NCBI RefSeq assembly: GCF_002847285.1
Contig: NZ_CP025407.1
Span: 6,513,001 to 6,577,000 of the forward strand
DNA: 64,000 nucleotides
Direction of reading: 5' to 3'
Origin: Streptomyces sp. CMB-StM0423
GTDB lineage: Bacteria; Actinomycetota; Actinomycetes; Streptomycetales; Streptomycetaceae
Shown: piece after piece, positions 59,726 through 64,000 of the stretch
How the letters are laid out: the number at the start of each line of letters is the position of its first letter
Numbering within the stretch: position 1 is the stretch's first letter
Program-made: the position numbers and the translations under genes
The notes under the pieces: model-generated
Told to the model about the DNA's origin: nothing
Database searches by the model: none
Seen by the model: the letters and a program-made list of their open reading frames with translations, nothing else

Positions 59726-61081
59726 ATGACTGTGAACCCACCCGCCCCCACCACGGAGCCGGCCGCGCTCACCGAGGTCTCCCTGCTGCGCTTCGCCACC
59801 GCGGGCAGCGTCGACGACGGCAAGTCGACCCTTGTGGGCCGGCTGCTGCACGACTCCAAGTCGGTCCTCGCGGACCAGTTGGAGGCCGTCGAGCGCGCCT
59901 CCGCCAGCCGCGGACAGGAGACCCCCGACCTGGCGCTGCTCACCGACGGGCTGCGCGCCGAGCGCGAGCAGGGCATCACCATCGACGTGGCGTACCGCTA
60001 CTTCGCCACCCCGCGGCGCCGCTTCATCCTCGCCGACACCCCCGGCCACGTGCAGTACACCCGCAACATGGTCACCGGCGCCTCCACCGCCGAGCTGGCG
60101 GTCATCCTCGTGGACGCCCGGCACGGCGTCGTCGAGCAGACCCGCAGGCACGCCGCGGTCGCCGCGCTGCTGCGCGTGCCGCACGTGGTCCTGGCCGTCA
60201 ACAAGATGGACCTCGTCGACTACGCGGAGGACGTCTTCGCCACCATCGCCGCCGAGTTCACCAAGTACGCCAAGGCCCTCGGCGTGCCCGCCGTGACCAC
60301 CATCCCGATCTCGGCGCTGGAGGGCGACAACGTCGTCACCCCGTCGGCCGTCATGGACTGGTACGCGGGCCCCACGGTGCTGGAGCACCTGGAGACCGTC
60401 CAGATCGACCACGACCCGCGCGGCCGCGTGACCCGCTTCCCCGTGCAGTACGTGATCCGCCCGCAGACCGCGGAGCACCGCGACTACCGCGGCTACGCCG
60501 GGAAGATCGCCTCCGGCATCTTCCACGTCGGCCAGCCCGTCACCGTGCTGCCCTCCGGCCGCACCTCCAGCATCGCCGCCATCGACGTGCTGGGCGAGAG
60601 CGTCGACGCCGCGTGGGCGCCGCAGTCGGTCACCATCCGGCTCGCCGACGACATCGACATCTCCCGCGGCGACATGATCGCCCCCAGCGAGCAGGCCCCC
60701 GACGCCACGCAGGACATCCAGGCCACCGTCTGCCACCTGCACGACACCGCGCTCACCCCCGGCGCCCGGGTGCTGCTCAAGCACACCACCCGCACCGTCA
60801 AGGCGATCGTCAAGCAGATCCCCGACCGGCTCACGCTCGACGACCTCTCCCACCACCCCGCCCCGGGGTCCCTGGAGGTCAACGACATCGGCCGCGTCGT
60901 GCTCCGCACCTCGGAGCCGCTGCCGATGGACGCCTACGGCGACTGCCGGCGCACCGGCTCGTTCCTGCTGATCGACCCCGCCGACGGCGCCACCCTCGCC
61001 GCGGGCATGGCGGGCACCGCGTTCGCAGGCGCGGACAGCGAGAAGCGGGCCGAACTCGACGACGCCGAGTGGGACTTCTGA
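59726..61081 (+). CDS. cysN: Sulfate adenylyltransferase subunit 1 (GTPase)
   Basis: CysN is an elongation-factor-like GTPase that powers sulfate adenylation by CysD. Its G motifs are GSVDDGKSTLVGRLL (P-loop, about 27), DTPGHVQYTRNM and NKMDLVDYAEDVF; beta-barrel domains 2 and 3 follow. At 451 residues it lacks a CysC fusion, consistent with the separate cysC two genes upstream. It ends the operon; a strong hairpin follows after about 75 bases. No cysH or sulfite-reductase gene lies in the operon. Confidence 0.97.
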   Translation: MTVNPPAPTTEPAALTEVSLLRFATAGSVDDGKSTLVGRLLHDSKSVLADQLEAVERASASRGQETPDLALLTDGLRAEREQGITIDVAYRYFATPRRRFILADTPGHVQYTRNMVTGASTAELAVILVDARHGVVEQTRRHAAVAALLRVPHVVLAVNKMDLVDYAEDVFATIAAEFTKYAKALGVPAVTTIPISALEGDNVVTPSAVMDWYAGPTVLEHLETVQIDHDPRGRVTRFPVQYVIRPQTAEHRDYRGYAGKIASGIFHVGQPVTVLPSGRTSSIAAIDVLGESVDAAWAPQSVTIRLADDIDISRGDMIAPSEQAPDATQDIQATVCHLHDTALTPGARVLLKHTTRTVKAIVKQIPDRLTLDDLSHHPAPGSLEVNDIGRVVLRTSEPLPMDAYGDCRRTGSFLLIDPADGATLAAGMAGTAFAGADSEKRAELDDAEWDF

Positions 61082-61157
61082 CCGCACCCCGCCCGGCCGC
61101 CGGCCCGCCGGGACGCTGACGGCGTCCTGGGGGACCGGCCGCGGGCCGCGTACGGAC

Positions 61158-61202
61158 GACGGCGGCGGGAACGGGGCACCGGCCCCGGCTCCCGCCGCCG
61201 TC
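61158..61202 (+). terminator. Strong hairpin after the sulfation operon
   Basis: GACGGCGGCGGGA (61158-61170) pairs with TCCCGCCGCCGTC (61190-61202). Nested CGGGGC/GCCCCG pairs (61172-61177 and 61182-61187) extend the stem to about 19 bp with a small bulge. It lies 76 bases after the cysN stop. Confidence 0.8.
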
Positions 61203-61229
61203 GCGTACGTTCGGTAGTCGGACGCGGGT

Positions 61230-61261
61230 GCGTTCGGCCCGCTGCGCAGCGGGCCGAACGC
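61230..61261. repeat. 32-bp perfect palindrome upstream of the 61278 gene
   Basis: Positions 61230-61245 and 61246-61261 are exact reverse complements with no spacer (left arm GCGTTCGGCCCGCTGC). It ends 16 bases before the downstream ATG. It may be a second terminator, a cruciform-prone site, or an operator of the next gene. Confidence 0.9.
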
Positions 61262-61277
61262 CCTTACTCTGTCCGCC

Positions 61278-61901
61278 ATGAGCGCCCCCACCCGGCCCGA
61301 GCCCGGCCCAGAGCCGGACCCCGGCCCGCCCGCGGAGGTCCTCGGCGGCGGCTCCGCGGGGCCGCGCCTCGGCGAGCGCTGGACGGCGCTGCCGCCCCGC
61401 TCCCGCCGGCGCGCCGCCGTCGGCACCGGACTCGCCGTGCTGGCCGCCGCCGGCGTATACGCCCTGGCCACACGGCCGGAGCCGGAGCCGCCCGCCCCTG
61501 TGCCGTATCCGATCCAGTCCACTCATTTCTCCTTTCTCGGGATAGAAACCCCCAAAGCTGGCGATAGCTCCTTTGACGCCCAGCTCATGGCCACGTCGGA
61601 CAGCGGCGCCTTCCTGGAGAAGATCACCCAGGGCTACAGCGGCCTGAAGCTGTCCGTCCGGCCCGCGCTGCCGCTGGACCTCGCCGAAGGCCAACCCACC
61701 CGGGTCACCGTCAGGTTCGAGGTCGTCCGGTGCGCGGGGCTCCCCCTCGACGCGAGCCTGCCCTCGCTGCGCGTAACGCTGCGTAACACGCGCGCAATAC
61801 AGGACTACAGCTCCATCCTCGGCGGGACCTACGCCGCCGAACTGTCCCGGGCGCTGCGTACGATATGCGAACCCGCCCCGCGGGCGGCTCCCGGCGCATA
61901 G
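61278..61901 (+). CDS. Membrane-anchored hypothetical protein
   Basis: This 207-residue protein has a Pro/Gly-rich cytoplasmic tail of about 55 residues, one membrane helix (RRAAVGTGLAVLAAAGVYALA) and an extracytoplasmic domain of about 130 residues. It has cysteines in VVRCAGL and RTICEPA, a possible disulfide. Codons for residues ~77-95 (61505-61580) are locally AT-richer than the rest of the window. No family is recognised. It lies between the sulfation operon and the branched-chain amino-acid ABC operon. The ATG has no clear ribosome-binding site; TTACTCT (61264-61270) could be a -10 of a short-leader transcript. Confidence 0.65.
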   Translation: MSAPTRPEPGPEPDPGPPAEVLGGGSAGPRLGERWTALPPRSRRRAAVGTGLAVLAAAGVYALATRPEPEPPAPVPYPIQSTHFSFLGIETPKAGDSSFDAQLMATSDSGAFLEKITQGYSGLKLSVRPALPLDLAEGQPTRVTVRFEVVRCAGLPLDASLPSLRVTLRNTRAIQDYSSILGGTYAAELSRALRTICEPAPRAAPGA

Positions 61902-62156
61902 GACATCAGCAGCGGCTTCGCGCCCGTTCGGGCGTCCGGACTCCGCGGATCCGGCACAGACCACGCCCGCCGACGCGGAAGGTGGCTGTAAGGGTCATAA
62001 CAAGAGAGTCACAGCATTGCCTGCACCTCTGCCCCCTCGACCCGGGGCGGCTTAGAGTCACGCCCAGTCACCGCGCAGCAGGTCACCTTCCGACACCTGC
62101 CGCGTGCACCGGCCCACTCTGCGCAGTCGAGGCCGCGCCAGGGGAAAGGACAGATC

Positions 62157-63398
62157 GTGCGTCACCGTTCCTTGCTCATACTCACCACTGCGGTCACCGC
62201 AGGGGCTCTCACGCTGTCTGCTTGCGGTTCCCGCGACGACGACAGCGAAGACGGGGGCGGTGGCGACGGAACGACCGTCGTTATCGGCCTCGACGCGCCG
62301 CTGACGGGTGACCTCTCCGCCCTGGGCATCGGCATCCAGAACTCCGCCGAGCTCGCCGTGAAGACGGCCAACGAGAACGAGGAGGTCAAGGGCGTCACGT
62401 TCGAGCTCGAGCCCCTCGACGACGTCGCGCAGGCCCAGCAGGGCCAGCAGAACGCCACCAAGCTCGTCGGCAACGAGGACGTCATGGGCGTCGTCGGCCC
62501 GCTCAACTCCGACGTCGGCCAGTCCATGCAGAAGGTCTTCGCCGACGCCGACCTGGCCCAGGTCTCGCCCGCCAACACCAACCCCGCCCTGACCCAGGGC
62601 GAGGAGTGGCAGTCCGGCAACAAGACGCGGCCGTTCGACACGTACTTCCGCGTGTCCACCACCGACGCGATCCAGGGCCCGTACGCGGCGCAGTACCTCT
62701 TCAACGAGGAGAAGCTGAAGAAGGTCTTCGTCATCGACGACAAGAAGACCTACGGCGCCGGCCTCGCCGGCACCTTCGCCGACGAGTTCGAGAAGCTCGG
62801 CGGCAAGGTCGTCGGGACCGACCACGTCAACCCCGACGACAAGGACTTCGCGGCCATCGCCACGAAGGTCAAGAACTCCGGCGCCGACTTCGTCTACTAC
62901 GGCGGCGAGTACCCGGCCGGCGCCCCGCTGGCCGCCCAGGTCAAGAAGGCCGGGGCCAAGATCCCGACCGTCGGCGGCGACGCGCTGTTCAGCGCCGAGT
63001 ACGTGGCCCTGGCCAAGGAGAACGCCGAGGGCGACATGGCCAGCTCCGTCGGCGCCCCGCTGACCGAGCTGGACACCGCCAAGGAGTTCATCAAGAACTA
63101 CGAGGCGGCCGGCTACGAGGACGCCTTCGAGGCGTACGGCGGCTACTCCTACGACTCCGCCTGGGCCATCATCCAGGCCGTGAAGACCGTCGTCGAGGAC
63201 AACGACGGCGAGCTGCCCGGTGACGCGGACGAGGCCCGCAAGGCCATCACCGAGGCCATGAACGACGTTTCCTTCGAGGGCGTGACCGGCAGCGTCGGCT
63301 TCGACGAGTTCGGCGACACCACGAACAAGCAACTGTCGCTGTACCAGGTCAAGGACGGCGAGCACGTGCCGCTGACCAGCGGCGAGTTCGAAGGCTGA
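62157..63398 (+). CDS. livJ: Branched-chain amino-acid ABC transporter substrate-binding lipoprotein
   Basis: This 413-residue lipoprotein has the lipobox LSAC with Cys23 and the periplasmic-binding-protein fold of the LivJ class (VVIGLDAPLTGDLSALG, MGVVGPLNSDVGQSMQK, VFVIDDKKTYGAGLAGTFA). It captures leucine, isoleucine, valine or related amino acids outside the membrane. The GTG at 62157 follows GGGGAAAGGA. A strong hairpin (63443-63473) separates it from the permease and probably lets the binding protein be made in excess. Substrate choice within the family is uncertain. Confidence 0.92.
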   Translation: MRHRSLLILTTAVTAGALTLSACGSRDDDSEDGGGGDGTTVVIGLDAPLTGDLSALGIGIQNSAELAVKTANENEEVKGVTFELEPLDDVAQAQQGQQNATKLVGNEDVMGVVGPLNSDVGQSMQKVFADADLAQVSPANTNPALTQGEEWQSGNKTRPFDTYFRVSTTDAIQGPYAAQYLFNEEKLKKVFVIDDKKTYGAGLAGTFADEFEKLGGKVVGTDHVNPDDKDFAAIATKVKNSGADFVYYGGEYPAGAPLAAQVKKAGAKIPTVGGDALFSAEYVALAKENAEGDMASSVGAPLTELDTAKEFIKNYEAAGYEDAFEAYGGYSYDSAWAIIQAVKTVVEDNDGELPGDADEARKAITEAMNDVSFEGVTGSVGFDEFGDTTNKQLSLYQVKDGEHVPLTSGEFEG

Positions 63399-63442
63399 CA
63401 GGGGCGACCACCACCGCCCATTGATCACACAGACCGCAAGCG

Positions 63443-63473
63443 GCGCGGGGGGCGCACACAGCGCCCCCCGCGC
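63443..63473 (+). promoter_or_regulatory. Intercistronic hairpin between livJ and livH
   Basis: GCGCGGGGGGCGC (63443-63455) pairs perfectly with GCGCCCCCCGCGC (63461-63473) around a 5-nt loop. It lies 45 bases after the livJ stop and 33 before the livH start. It is likely a partial terminator or RNA stabiliser favouring livJ. Confidence 0.7.
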
Positions 63474-63506
63474 GGCCATATCTGACACCCACTCGGAGGC
63501 CCAGCG

Positions 63507-64000
63507 GTGAACGATCTGCCGCAGCAACTTGCCAACGGCCTGCTACTCGGCGCCTTGTACGGGCTCATAGCCATCGGCTACACGATGGTGTACGGCATCG
63601 TCCAGCTCATCAACTTCGCCCACGGCGAGATATTCATGATCGGCGGCTTCGGCGCCCTGACGATGTGGCTGTGGATGCCGAACGGCACCAGCCTGCTCGT
63701 CGCCCTGCCGCTGATGATCCTCATGGCCGTCATCTGCTCCGTGCTCGTCGGCGTCGGCGCGGAACGCTTCGCCTACCGCCCCTTGCGCGGCGCACCCCGC
63801 CTCGCCCCTCTTATCACCGCGATCGGCCTGTCCATCGCCCTCCAGCAGGCCATCTGGGCCTGGTACCCCGAAGCCACGAAGTCGCGGCCCTTCCCCGAGT
63901 TCTCCGGCCCGCGCATCGACTTCGGCGCGTTCACCATCGAACGCGGCGAGCTCTACCTGCTCATCGCCGCCCCCGTGTGCATGATCGCCCTCGGCTTCTT
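63507..64000 (+). CDS. livH: Branched-chain amino-acid ABC transporter permease LivH-like (3' end beyond window)
   Basis: The first 164 residues of a LivH-type permease are visible, with the typical start LANGLLLGALYGLIAIGYTMVYG and QLINFAHGEIFMIGGFGALT. At least four membrane helices appear before the window ends. LivH forms the channel with LivM, energised by LivG and LivF; those genes presumably follow. The GTG at 63507 has a good ribosome-binding site (TCGGAGGCCC) ahead of it. Confidence 0.93.
   Translation, partial: MNDLPQQLANGLLLGALYGLIAIGYTMVYGIVQLINFAHGEIFMIGGFGALTMWLWMPNGTSLLVALPLMILMAVICSVLVGVGAERFAYRPLRGAPRLAPLITAIGLSIALQQAIWAWYPEATKSRPFPEFSGPRIDFGAFTIERGELYLLIAAPVCMIALGF

Noticed and set aside
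62058..63527. Long minus-strand frame opposite the livJ gene
   Set aside because: Antisense shadow; livJ on the plus strand has a lipobox and full binding-protein motifs.

Overview
The window is typical streptomycete chromosome. It has very high G+C, GTG starts are common, genes are densely packed with 4-base stop/start overlaps, and the families are actinobacterial (HGxxPAAW, TIGR02234, TIGR03085, TrpM, desferrioxamine DesA/DesB). No rRNA, tRNA, CRISPR array, transposase or integrase is visible. Gene names rest on recognition of family motifs by eye; no database search was run.

Layout. (1) 1-4223: the C-terminally cut gene of a secreted GH3 beta-N-acetylhexosaminidase, then a small cell-wall/glycopeptide-resistance locus: VanJ-like and VanY-like genes divergent from an orphan VanR-like regulator, with no vanS, vanH, vanA or vanX beside them. 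(2) 4245-7632: an HTH-regulator/MFS pair with a near-perfect 28-bp operator, a TIGR03085 protein and a membrane-anchored protein. (3) 7748-14650: hisI-trpE, three small membrane proteins, trpC-trpM-trpB-trpA. (4) 14743-24491: a small membrane protein, a DsbA-like thioredoxin, lgt, a VIT1/CCC1 transporter and gltBD with a GlnR-like box. (5) 24740-31216: a secreted PQQ-type sugar dehydrogenase with a CBM2 domain and a TTA codon, a DasR-box-controlled sugar ABC importer without an ATPase, a HExxH/zinc-ribbon protein and a PPOX-fold oxidoreductase. (6) 31227-39676: a GH35 beta-galactosidase divergent from an AraC regulator, an ABC exporter plus two-component operon, and an EamA permease. (7) 39734-47475: chorismate mutase, an unrecognised protein, aminopeptidase N, and an iron-box-preceded desA-desB pair lacking desC/desD. 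(8) 47610-54869: pyruvate kinase, DNA polymerase I, a large YdeP-type molybdopterin oxidoreductase and a thioesterase. (9) 54953-61081: a small basic secreted protein, then a five-gene sulfation operon (sulfotransferase, GT4 glycosyltransferase, CysC, CysD, CysN). (10) 61278-64000: a membrane-anchored hypothetical protein and the start of a branched-chain amino-acid ABC operon, cut by the window end.

How they work together. The trp genes make tryptophan from chorismate and gltBD supplies glutamate. CysDN and CysC make PAPS, which the sulfotransferase encoded in the same operon can use directly. No PAPS reductase or sulfite reductase is present there, so the operon looks dedicated to sulfating a glycan or glycolipid rather than to cysteine synthesis. 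The DasR-type importer probably feeds on chito-oligosaccharides and would depend on an ATPase encoded elsewhere.

The two most promising systems are the sulfation operon (55696-61081) and the kinase-less vanR/vanY/vanJ locus (1694-4223). Also notable are a 22-bp-arm inverted repeat between polA and the molybdopterin oxidoreductase gene, a 32-bp perfect palindrome downstream of the sulfation operon, an inverted repeat over the trpC/trpM junction, and the TTA codon at 24779.
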